Shown here: piece after piece, positions 42,578 to 50,633 of the stretch
How the letters are laid out: each line of letters starts with the position of its first letter
How positions within the stretch are numbered: the stretch's first letter is position 1
Source: Bacteroidales bacterium
GTDB lineage: Bacteria; Bacteroidota; Bacteroidia; Bacteroidales; Muribaculaceae
Direction of reading: 5' to 3'
NCBI GenBank assembly: GCA_029218425.1
Contig: JAQXRH010000037.1
Span: 1 to 56,843, forward strand
DNA length: 56,843 nucleotides
Notes under the pieces: model-generated
The model's database searches: none
The model's input: the letters and a program-made list of their open reading frames with translations, nothing else
What the model was told of the DNA's origin: nothing
Translations under genes and position numbers: made by a program

Positions 42578-42982
42578 AGCAGAGATCCTGTAAGCCGGGT
42601 TATGTCGTTACCACGGGGCGGGCTCACGCCCTCAACCCGCATAACGGCTCGTCATTTATCTTGGCCGCGCACGGGTGCGCGGTCCATAGCAGTCTACCCC
42701 CCGGCAATGGGCGAGCAACCCTTAGATGCCGGTATACTTGACCTTGCAACCCACAAGACGTGCGGCACGCCGCATCGCTACGGCGCCCGGTGGGCTCTTA
42801 CCCCACCTTTTCACCCTTACCTCGGCATTGATACCGGGGCGGTTGTTTTCTGTCACGCTCCTCTACCGTCGCCGATAGCTCTCCGTTAGAGAGTGTGGCG
42901 CTCTGTGTTGCCCGGACTTTCCTCAGGCGGCGCATCATTTTTCAATGGCGCTCTCCCCGCGACGAGCCGGACCTCTGCTTGT
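42578..42982 (-). ncRNA. rnpB: RNase P RNA (class A)
   Basis: About 400 nt. P1 closes as AGCAGAG (42973-42979, minus sense) with CTCTGCT (42578-42584), followed by a run of seven T as terminator. Conserved blocks in minus sense include GAGGAAAGTCCGGGC, ACAGAAA, AAGGGTGAAA...GGTAAGAGC and the 3' ATAACCCGGCTTACAGG. It is the catalytic RNA that removes 5' leaders of tRNA precursors. Confidence 0.95.
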
Positions 42983-42990
42983 TGTTGACA

Positions 42991-43021
42991 CAAAGGTAGC
43001 AACTTTTTTGTGCAGTTGCAA
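42991..43021 (-). promoter_or_regulatory. rnpB promoter
   Basis: Minus strand: TTG (43019-43021), 20 bases, TACCTTTG (42991-42998). It overlaps the divergent promoter at 43008-43038 by 14 bases. Confidence 0.85.
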
Positions 43022-43038
43022 ACATTTAACTAACTTTG
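43008..43038 (+). promoter_or_regulatory. Promoter of the SpoU methyltransferase, near-leaderless
   Basis: TTG (43008-43010), 20 bases, TAACTTTG (43031-43038), then only GGGGT before ATG. Confidence 0.85.
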
Positions 43039-43043
43039 GGGGT

Positions 43044-43817
43044 ATGAACATCGACTCTTTACCGACGCTCAGTGCGTCGAAACGCAAACTAATATCATCG
43101 CTGCAGCAGCCCAAGCATCGGCGCCAGCTGAGGCTATTCGTCGCCGAAGGTGCCAAATGCATCTCCGAACTGATTGGCGCATTTGAATGTCAAACTCTTG
43201 TCGCTACCGCCGCTTGGCTTGAACAGAATGCCGTTCCTTTGCCGTGCGAAGCTGAAATCATCAAAGCGACACGAGCCGATTTAGAACGCATCTCGTCAAT
43301 GAGCACCGCACCGCAAGTGATAGCTGTGATGAAGATGCCCGACGTTGTCGCCAATCCCGATTCTCAAGGGCTGGTGGTAGCTCTTGACGGCGTTCAGGAC
43401 CCGGGAAATTTGGGCACCATTATTCGTGCATGCGACTGGTTTGGCATTCGCTCAATCGTATGCTCACGCGACACGGTCGACGTCTACAATGCCAAGGTCG
43501 TGCAAGCCACGATGGGCGCTCTTGCCCGTGTCGGCATCAGCTATACCGATTTGCCGGAATGGTTGGCAACGCAGCCCGACGGCAAGGCCGTCTACGGCAC
43601 GTTTCTCGGCGGTGAGAATATCTACGACGCCTCGCTTGGCAATAATGGCATTATAGTGATGGGCAACGAGGGGAAAGGCATCTCGCCTCAAGTGGCTGAA
43701 ATGGTGACCCGACGATTGTTCATACCCCCCTACCCAATCGATGCGCAACATGTGGAGTCGCTCAACGTGTCAATGGCGACGGCTATTATTCTTTCGCAAT
43801 TTCGCAAAAATCAATAA
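43044..43817 (+). CDS. TrmH/SpoU-family RNA 2'-O-methyltransferase
   Basis: 257 residues. N-terminal substrate-binding domain ('SLQQPKHRRQLRLFVAEGAKCISEL'), then the SPOUT knot with the three motifs 'LDGVQDPGNLGTIIRACDWFG', 'IVMGNEGKGISPQV' and 'SLNVSMATAIILSQF'. These enzymes methylate a ribose in rRNA or tRNA. The exact target is not evident. The start at 43044 is set by the promoter, whose -7 box ends five bases before it. It is followed by radA after 12 bases. Confidence 0.9.
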   Translation: MNIDSLPTLSASKRKLISSLQQPKHRRQLRLFVAEGAKCISELIGAFECQTLVATAAWLEQNAVPLPCEAEIIKATRADLERISSMSTAPQVIAVMKMPDVVANPDSQGLVVALDGVQDPGNLGTIIRACDWFGIRSIVCSRDTVDVYNAKVVQATMGALARVGISYTDLPEWLATQPDGKAVYGTFLGGENIYDASLGNNGIIVMGNEGKGISPQVAEMVTRRLFIPPYPIDAQHVESLNVSMATAIILSQFRKNQ

Positions 43818-43829
43818 ATATAATCTCTG

Positions 43830-45203
43830 ATGGCAAAAACGATAAAGTCGGCTTGGTTTTGCTCGCAATGCGGCGCGGAATCGCCCAAATGGACAGGACG
43901 TTGTCCCGAATGTGGCGCTTGGAACACGATGGTAGAGGAACGCGTAGCCACCGCAAAAGGAGCATCCAAATCAATTGGCCCGGCGCGCATGACCAAAAGC
44001 AAACCGCGGAAGGTATCTGAAATTGAGGCGCTCGACGAGCCGCGCATCCACATGCCGTCGGAAGAATTAAACCGTGTGCTGGGCGGCGGACTGGTTGCCG
44101 GATCGCTGGTGCTTATTGGCGGCGAACCGGGTATCGGGAAGTCAACACTCGTATTGCAAAACATCCTGTCTATCAAGTCTCGACGCATCCTTTACGTGTC
44201 GGGCGAAGAGAGTGCCACCCAGCTCAAGATGCGCGCCGACCGTATTGGCAGGTTGTCAGATAATTGCTACATCGTGTGCGAGACTTCGCTGGAAAACATT
44301 TTTGACCACATCGAAGATGTAAAGCCCGAACTACTCATTGTCGACTCTATCCAGACCATTGCCTCCGAAGCCATCGAAAGCGCTGCCGGCAGCGTAAGCC
44401 AGGTGCGCGAATGTGCAGCCCAGCTACTCAAATATGCCAAGGAGACTGGGGTGCCCGTACTTCTTATTGGCCACATAAACAAAGATGGCGCCATTGCCGG
44501 CCCGAAAGTGCTTGAGCACATCGTCGACGTGGTGCTCCACTTCGAGGGCGACCGCCAGCACCTTTACCGCCTGCTACGGGCCATCAAAAACCGCTTCGGC
44601 AACACCAACGAAATAGGCATATATGAAATGTGCAGGCGTGGGTTGCGTGAGGTGACCAACCCCTCGGAGATGCTCCTCTCCCCTACTGGCGACAATCTTT
44701 CCGGCACTGCAATCGGCGTGGCGGTGGAAGGCATTCGCGCTTTCCTCATCGAGACTCAGGCGCTTGTCAGCTCCGCTGCCTATGGCACTCCGCAACGCTC
44801 GGTCACCGGTTTCGACTCCCGCCGCATGAACATGCTCCTCGCCGTCCTCGAAAAACGAGTCGGCTTCAAACTTATTCAAAAGGACGTTTTCCTAAACATC
44901 GCGGGCGGACTGAAAGTCGCTGACCCCGCCATGGACCTCCCGGTCATCTGCGCCGTGCTGTCTTCCAATATCGACATTGCAATCCCGCGCAAAGTGTGCA
45001 TGACGGGCGAAGTGGGTCTCTCCGGCGAAATTCGCCCCGTCACCCGCATCGAGCAACGTATATCCGAAGCTGCCAAACTCGGCATGGAGACCATCATAAT
45101 CCCTCGCCACAACCTCAAAGGAATTGATGCCTCCAAATTTTCCATCAAAATAGTCGAAGTAAGCAAAGTTGAAGAAGCCTTCAACAATCTCCACAATATG
45201 TAG
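43830..45203 (+). CDS. radA: DNA repair protein RadA
   Basis: 457 residues: C4 zinc finger (CSQCGAESPKWTGRCPECGAW), RecA-like core with Walker A GGEPGIGKST and the RadA-specific 'KNRFG' motif, and a C-terminal Lon-protease-like domain ('EVGLSGEIRPVTRIEQRI') without the catalytic Ser. It drives branch migration during homologous recombination. Probably in one operon with the SpoU gene. Confidence 0.96.
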   Translation: MAKTIKSAWFCSQCGAESPKWTGRCPECGAWNTMVEERVATAKGASKSIGPARMTKSKPRKVSEIEALDEPRIHMPSEELNRVLGGGLVAGSLVLIGGEPGIGKSTLVLQNILSIKSRRILYVSGEESATQLKMRADRIGRLSDNCYIVCETSLENIFDHIEDVKPELLIVDSIQTIASEAIESAAGSVSQVRECAAQLLKYAKETGVPVLLIGHINKDGAIAGPKVLEHIVDVVLHFEGDRQHLYRLLRAIKNRFGNTNEIGIYEMCRRGLREVTNPSEMLLSPTGDNLSGTAIGVAVEGIRAFLIETQALVSSAAYGTPQRSVTGFDSRRMNMLLAVLEKRVGFKLIQKDVFLNIAGGLKVADPAMDLPVICAVLSSNIDIAIPRKVCMTGEVGLSGEIRPVTRIEQRISEAAKLGMETIIIPRHNLKGIDASKFSIKIVEVSKVEEAFNNLHNM

Positions 45204-45244
45204 CCAGCTAAAAAATCGCCCCTATCAAAGCTAAAAACGCCGGC

Positions 45245-45733
45245 CTACAATAGCTTCATAGCGATGGCAGCACATGCCTCGGCATCGCATAGCGCATGAT
45301 GATGGTTCGACATGTCGTAGCCACAAGCCGCAGCCGACAAGTGCAACTGATGGCTGGGTATATCCAGACAACGGCGCGACGCCGCAAGCGTGCAATAGAA
45401 CCTATATCCGGGATATTCCATCCCATATTCGGCAAACACTGCCTTGAGGCAACTTTCATCAAACGGCCGGTTGTGCGCCACAAGTGGCAACCCGCCTATG
45501 AGCGGCTCTATCTCTGCCCACACTTGTGGAAACAACGGCATCCCATCGGTGTCGTCACGCGTCAATCCATGCACCTGCGTCGTCCAATACGTATAATAAT
45601 TCGGCGAAGGCTGTATCAGGCTATAATACTTGTCGACTATCTCTCCGCCGCGCACTACTACGATGCCGACGCTACACACACTCGACCTGTTGCCATTGGC
45701 CGTCTCGAAATCTATCGCAACAAAATCTTGCAT
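45245..45733 (-). CDS. DnaQ-like 3'-5' exonuclease
   Basis: 162 residues of the DEDDh superfamily: ExoI 'AIDFETANG' (D, E), ExoII 'VAHNRPFDESC' and ExoIII 'HHHALCDAEACA' (H, D). It is a stand-alone proofreading-type exonuclease domain, as in small DnaQ/PolC-like proteins of Bacteroidetes, used in DNA repair or RNA trimming. Convergent with radA. Confidence 0.92.
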   Translation of the reverse strand: MQDFVAIDFETANGNRSSVCSVGIVVVRGGEIVDKYYSLIQPSPNYYTYWTTQVHGLTRDDTDGMPLFPQVWAEIEPLIGGLPLVAHNRPFDESCLKAVFAEYGMEYPGYRFYCTLAASRRCLDIPSHQLHLSAAACGYDMSNHHHALCDAEACAAIAMKLL

Positions 45734-45833
45734 TTCTTATATTCCCCTACTTTTTCCATTGAATTTGCGCAAGGCCATTTCCCATTTTGAAATGCCACGC
45801 AATAATTCCATTGTATTTTTTTGACGATTGGCC

Positions 45834-46175
45834 CTAATACATCAGATGTTTCTTACTATTATCCTTCCACCCGGCATTATACTCCCTATCTGTAAAATAG
45901 ACTTTGAGGTCGGCTTGATACTCGCGGTCCACGAAATACACCTTTTTGTCGGCTTGATATGACCGGTCGGTAAAATACCATATGCCTTTATTCTCATTGG
46001 AATTTGCACGATATTCCCTGTCGGTTTTATACACCACCAAATCTGCCTTATATTCGCGGTCTACGACATACACTTTGACATCGGCCTGATACTCCCGTTC
46101 TGTCGAAAACACCTTTTGACCATATGCCGATCCAACAGTCAAAAGCAAACTCATCATTGCAAATATCCTACGCAT
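45834..46175 (-). CDS. DUF6150-type secreted repeat protein
   Basis: 113 residues from the ATG at 46175 (an in-frame ATG at 46196 is also possible). A signal peptide (MRRIFAMMSLLLTVGSAYG) precedes seven or eight copies of a ~12-residue repeat of the type 'KVYxxDREYQAD', rich in Tyr, Asp, Arg and Lys. This is the DUF6150 pattern, found in small exported Bacteroidetes proteins of unknown function. Each repeat is probably a hairpin turn of a small beta-structure. Confidence 0.75.
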   Translation of the reverse strand: MRRIFAMMSLLLTVGSAYGQKVFSTEREYQADVKVYVVDREYKADLVVYKTDREYRANSNENKGIWYFTDRSYQADKKVYFVDREYQADLKVYFTDREYNAGWKDNSKKHLMY

Positions 46176-46312
46176 AATCAATCGGTTTATTATCAAAGTA
46201 ACTTATCTGCCATATTAATGCCCTAATGATAGCGCCTCAATAACGGCTTCCCCCAAAGATAGCAAGAAAATGCGAACTTACCAAAATTACGAACCAATGT
46301 AAAAAGCAATGC

Positions 46313-46356
46313 AAAAAAAACGGACACAAATGCCACTGCATTTGTGTCCGTTTTTT
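46313..46356 (-). terminator. Bidirectional terminator of the tRNA-Ser(GGA) transcript
   Basis: Perfect 13-bp stem CGGACACAAATGC/GCATTTGTGTCCG (46321-46350) flanked by eight A on the left and six T on the right, so it can stop transcription both ways. Confidence 0.9.
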
Positions 46357-46452
46357 ACCTGATTGATAATCTTAAAATCTCAGCGAGAATGCGCCATAGT
46401 GTGCATAATTTTGTGCTCCGATTTTTTAATCATTGATTATCAATGTTGTTTG
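46357..46452 (-). ncRNA. Conserved tRNA-Ser trailer, copy 2
   Basis: Read on the minus strand, it matches the 39438-39539 trailer at ~90 % and keeps both arms of the closing stem (TTGATAATC/GATTATCAA), while an inner stretch (minus sense AATGATTAAAAAATC) has changed. It lies between tRNA-Ser(GGA) and its terminator. Confidence 0.55.
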
Positions 46453-46540
46453 CGGAGTGAGGGAGATTCGAACTCCCGATACCCTTTCGGGGTATACAAA
46501 CTTTCCAGGTTTGCCTCTTCAGCCACTCGAGCATCACTCC
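46453..46540 (-). tRNA. tRNA-Ser (anticodon GGA)
   Basis: 88 nt: acceptor GGAGTGA/TCACTCC, anticodon loop CTGGAAA within CAAAC/GTTTG, a long variable arm TACCCCGAAAGGGTA, T-loop TTCGAAT. CCA not encoded. Confidence 0.95.
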
Positions 46541-46556
46541 TTGCTGTTTTGCGGTG

Positions 46557-46587
46557 CAAATTTAGGCAATTATTATATATTTTACAA
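46557..46587 (-). promoter_or_regulatory. Promoter of tRNA-Ser(GGA)
   Basis: Minus strand: TTG (46585-46587), 20 bases, TAAATTTG (46557-46564). Leader about 12 nt. Confidence 0.85.
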
Positions 46588-46649
46588 CTGTTTCTCCACA
46601 AAATCATCAAATTTTTCTGCTCCATCCCCTATCATATACTCCATAGAAA

Positions 46650-46788
46650 TATCGCAGATACCAATTTAGCTGAATATCTGAGCCAAAATTATGACGCCCA
46701 TTTTATTTTTTTGGAAGCTGTGAGATTACTTGCGCAAAAATTGTTAAATTTGCCATATGGAGTAGAGGAGTTGGCAGCATATTACTAA
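46650..46788 (+). pseudogene. Possible 3' remnant of a lost gene
   Basis: The frame ending at TAA 46786-46788 reads ...'YLSQNYDAHFIFLEAVR' then 'LLAQKLLNLPYGVEELAAYY'. This looks like an ordinary protein C-terminus, but has no start or upstream body; the frame upstream runs through the tRNA. A hairpin plus T-rich tail follows at the stop, as at the end of a real gene. Confidence 0.3.
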
Positions 46789-46827
46789 GGTAGCATTTAT
46801 TAACCTTAGTTCTACTTCCTTTTTATA
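46784..46827 (+). terminator. Hairpin with T-rich tail
   Basis: ACTAAGGT (46784-46791) pairs with ACCTTAGT (46803-46810), then TCTACTTCCTTTTT. Confidence 0.5.
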
Positions 46828-46914
46828 ATTTCAGCAAATTTATTAAGGGCAATTGATTAATTGCTATATTATTAATTATAATTGTTTTTTATCATACCTA
46901 ATTATTTGGGCATT

Positions 46915-48015
46915 ATGGACTTTAGTTGGACAGATATTTATCAAGACTTTCTGAACAATAAAAATATGAAATGCTCGGAGCGGGAATTTCAAAATTGTAT
47001 TTATTCCGTATTCCGTTATTATCTGCGTTGGCAAAGCAGTATCATTGCAGAAGAATGTATTCCTATTGGTGCAGCAAACACCATTCGTCCGGATTTTGTT
47101 TTATACAAAGACGATATGCCACAAGTAGTGATAGAATCCAAAGAACCCAACCACATTCAGACTGAAAGGAATAGAGATCAGCTGTTTTCCTATATGCGCC
47201 AGAAGAAAGTGGATTTTGGCTTATACATAGGAGAGGTAATACAGTTGTATTATGATGAGCCTTCTGATGCTGAATTGCCGATGCTGATGTTCACATTGGG
47301 ATATAATAAGGAGGATCAATACGGTTCTGCATTTGTCAACCTTTTCAACTTTGTGGATTTTGACAAAAATCGGATTACTGAATATTGCACAAATAGAATT
47401 AAAGAGATACAAAAAGAAAAGCAATTGAAGATTGACATTCAGCAGTTGACTTCCGATGAAGGCGTAGATTTATGTTTATCCTTACTAAAATCACATTTTA
47501 TTTCAAAAGGGTACTCCGAAACGGATGTGGAAATGATTTTGGATGAAATCGAGATTACTCTCAAACGAAAGAACTGTAATATAATTACTTCATCATTCGT
47601 TGATATTCCAAGGGAGCATCCAGCCCAAATAACTATAAGGAATGAATTTAGTGCATCAAAAAAGAGACAGAAATATTCGGTTAATGGTAAAGGTGCATAT
47701 TATAAGAATGGCAGTGCTTTGGAATTAGTCAAAGTGTATCTGAATGACCATCCATCAACTTATAATTCTATAGCGTCCATATTTAACGGATATGTACCAA
47801 ACTATGTGCTATCCAAGGAAGAAGTCGAAAGAAAGGAAGGGCGCTCTTTTGACAGAAGCAAAACTAAAAGGTGGCATAAAGATTGTCCGTTGGTAAGCAG
47901 TGACGGTGTAACGTTCTATGTGACAACTCAAGTTGGCGATAATTGTCCGATTGATTTTAAAGATATTGTATTGCTGTCAGAACGATTAGGATATAAAATA
48001 GAACCAATATTATAA
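46915..48015 (+). CDS. Orphan HsdR_N-type (PD-(D/E)XK) nuclease, low GC
   Basis: 366 residues from the ATG at 46915 (MDFSWTDIY; an in-frame ATG at 46882 adds 11 residues). The N-terminal ~150 residues form an HsdR_N_2-like nuclease: 'AANTIRPDFVLYKDD' and 'VVIESKEPNH' give the PD...E-x-K active site. A helical middle follows, and from ~275 a separate C-terminal domain ('ALELVKVYLNDHPSTYNSIASIFNG', then 'VTFYVTTQVGDNCPIDF...SERLGYKIEPIL') of a type seen in restriction-like proteins. No helicase, methylase or specificity subunit adjoins. Base composition is well below its neighbours, suggesting transfer. A defence role is inference. Confidence 0.75.
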   Translation: MDFSWTDIYQDFLNNKNMKCSEREFQNCIYSVFRYYLRWQSSIIAEECIPIGAANTIRPDFVLYKDDMPQVVIESKEPNHIQTERNRDQLFSYMRQKKVDFGLYIGEVIQLYYDEPSDAELPMLMFTLGYNKEDQYGSAFVNLFNFVDFDKNRITEYCTNRIKEIQKEKQLKIDIQQLTSDEGVDLCLSLLKSHFISKGYSETDVEMILDEIEITLKRKNCNIITSSFVDIPREHPAQITIRNEFSASKKRQKYSVNGKGAYYKNGSALELVKVYLNDHPSTYNSIASIFNGYVPNYVLSKEEVERKEGRSFDRSKTKRWHKDCPLVSSDGVTFYVTTQVGDNCPIDFKDIVLLSERLGYKIEPIL

Positions 48016-48146
48016 GACTATGTCGGAAGTTTTACGATAAGAACTGCGCACACAGCTTTGGATTATGGCGTAGGCAGCCGTAAGCCAATAATGCAGGTAT
48101 CTTTATCGCCGATGTGTAATTTTTAGCCATCTTCGTTGCCAAATTA

Positions 48147-48177
48147 TTGCAGTGGCCGGTTTTATTTCTTATATTTG
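48147..48177 (+). promoter_or_regulatory. Promoter of the PHP phosphatase gene
   Basis: TTG (48147-48149), 20 bases, TATATTTG (48170-48177). Leader about 95 nt. The 130 bases before it hold the short remnant frame MSEVLR after the nuclease gene and an imperfect hairpin at about 48063-48093. Confidence 0.8.
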
Positions 48178-48274
48178 TAGGCCTTTTTTGGCAGGCCTTT
48201 ACGATTTAATTATAATATCCGGCGCCTTGGCTTTTGGGCACCGATTATTTCTGTAACAGCAACTCAATTTTTAG

Positions 48275-49036
48275 ATGGGCGTGTTTAATTTTTTCAATAA
48301 AAAATCGGACAATACCGAACAACTTTTTTTCACTACCGACATCCATAGCCATGTCGTCCCTGGCATTGACGACGGTTCCCCTTCCGTAGAGCGGTCTGTC
48401 GAACTTGTCAAACGTATGATGGATTGGGGCCTTGAAAAACTCATCGTCACCCCTCACGTCACGCAAGACACCTTTGAAAACACCCCTGAGATCATAACGG
48501 AGGCCTATGGCGAACTTCGCACCGGCCTGTCGCAAGCCGGCATCGACATCGAAATGGACTACTCGGCCGAATATCGCATCGACGAAATGTTTGTCGAGCA
48601 ACTCGAAGCGGGCATCGTCCGACGCCTGCATGGCGACTATCTGCTCGTGGAAAACTCCTACATACAAGAAGCTTTCAACCTCGACCAAATCCTTTTTCAA
48701 ATCATCATGAAAGGATTCCGGCCCATTCTCGCCCACCCCGAACGCTACATTTATTACTACGACAAACGCGAACGCTACGACGAACTCCACAACAACGGCA
48801 TACTCTTCCAAGTCAACCTTCTCAGCCTTGCCGGACACTACGGCAAAGAGCAGAAAAAAATCGCCGAAATGCTCATCGATAAAAATTATGTCGACTTCGT
48901 CGCCACCGATTTGCATCGACGTGGCCACATCGAAGCTATCAACAACTACCTCGCTTCAAAAGACTACCGACGCCACCGCGAAAAACTTGAAGGCCGCATC
49001 TTTAACGACCGCCTGCGCGAGCCTTCCCCCAAATAA
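48275..49036 (+). CDS. PHP-type protein-tyrosine phosphatase (CpsB/YwqE-like)
   Basis: 253 residues. Metal-binding PHP motifs: 'TDIHSHVVPGIDDGS', 'IVTPHVTQ', 'ILAHPERY' and 'VATDLHRRGH'. These manganese-dependent enzymes dephosphorylate the tyrosine kinases that control capsule and exopolysaccharide export. No capsule cluster is adjacent, so it may act on a distant locus. It has its own promoter and no downstream gene on the same strand. Confidence 0.9.
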   Translation: MGVFNFFNKKSDNTEQLFFTTDIHSHVVPGIDDGSPSVERSVELVKRMMDWGLEKLIVTPHVTQDTFENTPEIITEAYGELRTGLSQAGIDIEMDYSAEYRIDEMFVEQLEAGIVRRLHGDYLLVENSYIQEAFNLDQILFQIIMKGFRPILAHPERYIYYYDKRERYDELHNNGILFQVNLLSLAGHYGKEQKKIAEMLIDKNYVDFVATDLHRRGHIEAINNYLASKDYRRHREKLEGRIFNDRLREPSPK

Positions 49037-49091
49037 TTTCGCCCCCCGATTCACGCCACAGTTGCTTCACAATCGTTCTCACTGCCGGCTC

Positions 49092-49991
49092 CTACTTCGC
49101 CCCCGATCCAAGCACAAGCAATACAAGGCTCAACAACAGCAATCCCAAGTCAACGATTTTTGCCTTTACGTTTTTCTCCCGCAGGATGATTGCGCCATAC
49201 AGAAATGGTATGATTACACTTCCTCGGCGTATCATTGACACTATCGACACCATCGACCCGTCCTCCGACAACGAATGGAAATAGGCAAGATCGGCGATGG
49301 TGAGAAACAACGCTATGCATGGTATAGTCCATCGCCATTGGAATGGGTCGGCAGGCGTCGCCTCTCTCCTACGCTGCCTGCGCATCAGCATCATCAGCAA
49401 CACCCCCATTATCACGCACTGGTATAGCGAATACCACGCCTGCACCTCAAGCGGCGCATAGCTCCGCAATAGGTACTTGTCAAATAGCGCACTGACAGCT
49501 CCAAGCACCATCGCCCCTACCGACATCCACAGCCATCGCGACCTACGCAACGAAAAACCCTCTTTCGCTCCGATACGCGAAATAAAATATAGCGATGAAA
49601 AGCCGATGATGATTCCAATCCATTGCAACACATTCAACCGCTCCCCGAAGACACACAATGCACCGACAAGCACCAACACCGGTCGCGTCGCATTCACAGG
49701 TCCCTGTATCGTGAGCGGCAAATGTTTTATCGCAAAATAGCCCAATATCCACGACGACAGCACTATCACCGCCTTTACAAATATCAGCCCGTGCCCTCGC
49801 AAAGTATCCCCAAGACCTATGTGACCCGAAGCTATGTTAGCAATAATCACCGGCGACAAGTAGAGCGCCCCGAATATGGTGTTCAGCAGCAACACCATCA
49901 GGACATTGTTACCCTTGACCGACAACTTCTTGAATATATCGTAAACGCCCAAGCATATCGCTGATAGCAAAGCCGGCAATATCCACTCCAT
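49092..49991 (-). CDS. EamA/DMT-family transporter
   Basis: 299 residues with ten hydrophobic helices in two EamA halves (~1-140 and ~150-295), e.g. 'LPLTIQGPVNATRPVLVLVGALCVFGERLNVLQW' and 'VSMIRRGSVIIPFLYGAIILREKNVKAKIVDLGLLLLSL'. An inner-membrane exporter or exchanger of small metabolites; substrate unknown. It begins four bases after the GNAT gene, so they form an operon. Confidence 0.85.
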   Translation of the reverse strand: MEWILPALLSAICLGVYDIFKKLSVKGNNVLMVLLLNTIFGALYLSPVIIANIASGHIGLGDTLRGHGLIFVKAVIVLSSWILGYFAIKHLPLTIQGPVNATRPVLVLVGALCVFGERLNVLQWIGIIIGFSSLYFISRIGAKEGFSLRRSRWLWMSVGAMVLGAVSALFDKYLLRSYAPLEVQAWYSLYQCVIMGVLLMMLMRRQRRREATPADPFQWRWTIPCIALFLTIADLAYFHSLSEDGSMVSIVSMIRRGSVIIPFLYGAIILREKNVKAKIVDLGLLLLSLVLLVLGSGAK

Positions 49992-49995
49992 GGCC

Positions 49996-50541
49996 CTATT
50001 CCTCCATCACTCCGTAGACTACGCGGTGGAGCAACGTCGACGCTTTGTCGGGCGATATCGTCGCATCCGTCGCCATCAACCATAAATGCACTGGCGGTAG
50101 ATAGCTATCGTAGGGCGGCTGCACATAGCTCCGATCTATGACGTGGAACCCCAATCGCTGGTAAAACTGTATTCGGCTTTGGGCCTGCGCCGACAGATGT
50201 TCCGGCTCCACCTCAAGCAATATGGGCATCGGCGCACAATGCCGCTCAAGTATACGTATCGCACTGCTACCTATCCTACGGCCTCGCAACCTCGCATCAA
50301 TGACAAAATGCTCAACATACATAAATTCAGGGAACTGCCACGTCGTCATCATGCCTACTATTTGGCCATTAAGATATATGCCCCACAACGTCAACTTGCC
50401 GCCGCAACGCGCCTCTATCATATCCCAACTGCGCTGCTCTGCCGGTGGAAACGCCTCAAGGTATATCTCCTTTGCTGCTGCGAGTTCCGACTCCGATTCT
50501 ATCGGCGATATAGATATTTTATCTTCTTCAAATATGGTCAT
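49996..50541 (-). CDS. GNAT-family N-acetyltransferase
   Basis: 181 residues. The acetyl-CoA-binding motif A is 'FVIDARLRGRRIGSSAIRIL', preceded by 'GQIVGMMTTWQFPEFMYVEHF' and followed by 'ARSRIQFYQRLGFHVID'-like strands ending in 'PPYDSYLPPVHLWLM'. The acyl acceptor is unknown. Confidence 0.88.
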   Translation of the reverse strand: MTIFEEDKISISPIESESELAAAKEIYLEAFPPAEQRSWDMIEARCGGKLTLWGIYLNGQIVGMMTTWQFPEFMYVEHFVIDARLRGRRIGSSAIRILERHCAPMPILLEVEPEHLSAQAQSRIQFYQRLGFHVIDRSYVQPPYDSYLPPVHLWLMATDATISPDKASTLLHRVVYGVMEE

Positions 50542-50633
50542 TTCCTATTCATTTTTCTCATTCGCAGATCTCGTGTCATTCTCTGCCCATTCTATCAATA
50601 ATTTTCCTAATCTACAGGTCGCATCATCCCCCA

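Larger units (their letters stand above)
46541..46914. other. AT-rich intergenic region upstream of the orphan nuclease
   Basis: Holds the tRNA promoter on the minus strand, a possible gene fragment and a terminator on the plus strand (listed). GC content drops sharply here, and the low-GC nuclease gene follows. Confidence 0.7.

Noticed and set aside
42585-42889. Reading frame of about 110 codons on the plus strand
   Set aside because: It is antisense to RNase P RNA; the RNA's conserved blocks explain the sequence.
39438-46452. Integrative element bounded by the tRNA-Ser genes
   Set aside because: The shared flanks are inverted, no integrase is present, and the interval holds housekeeping genes (rnpB, radA, tRNA-Met).
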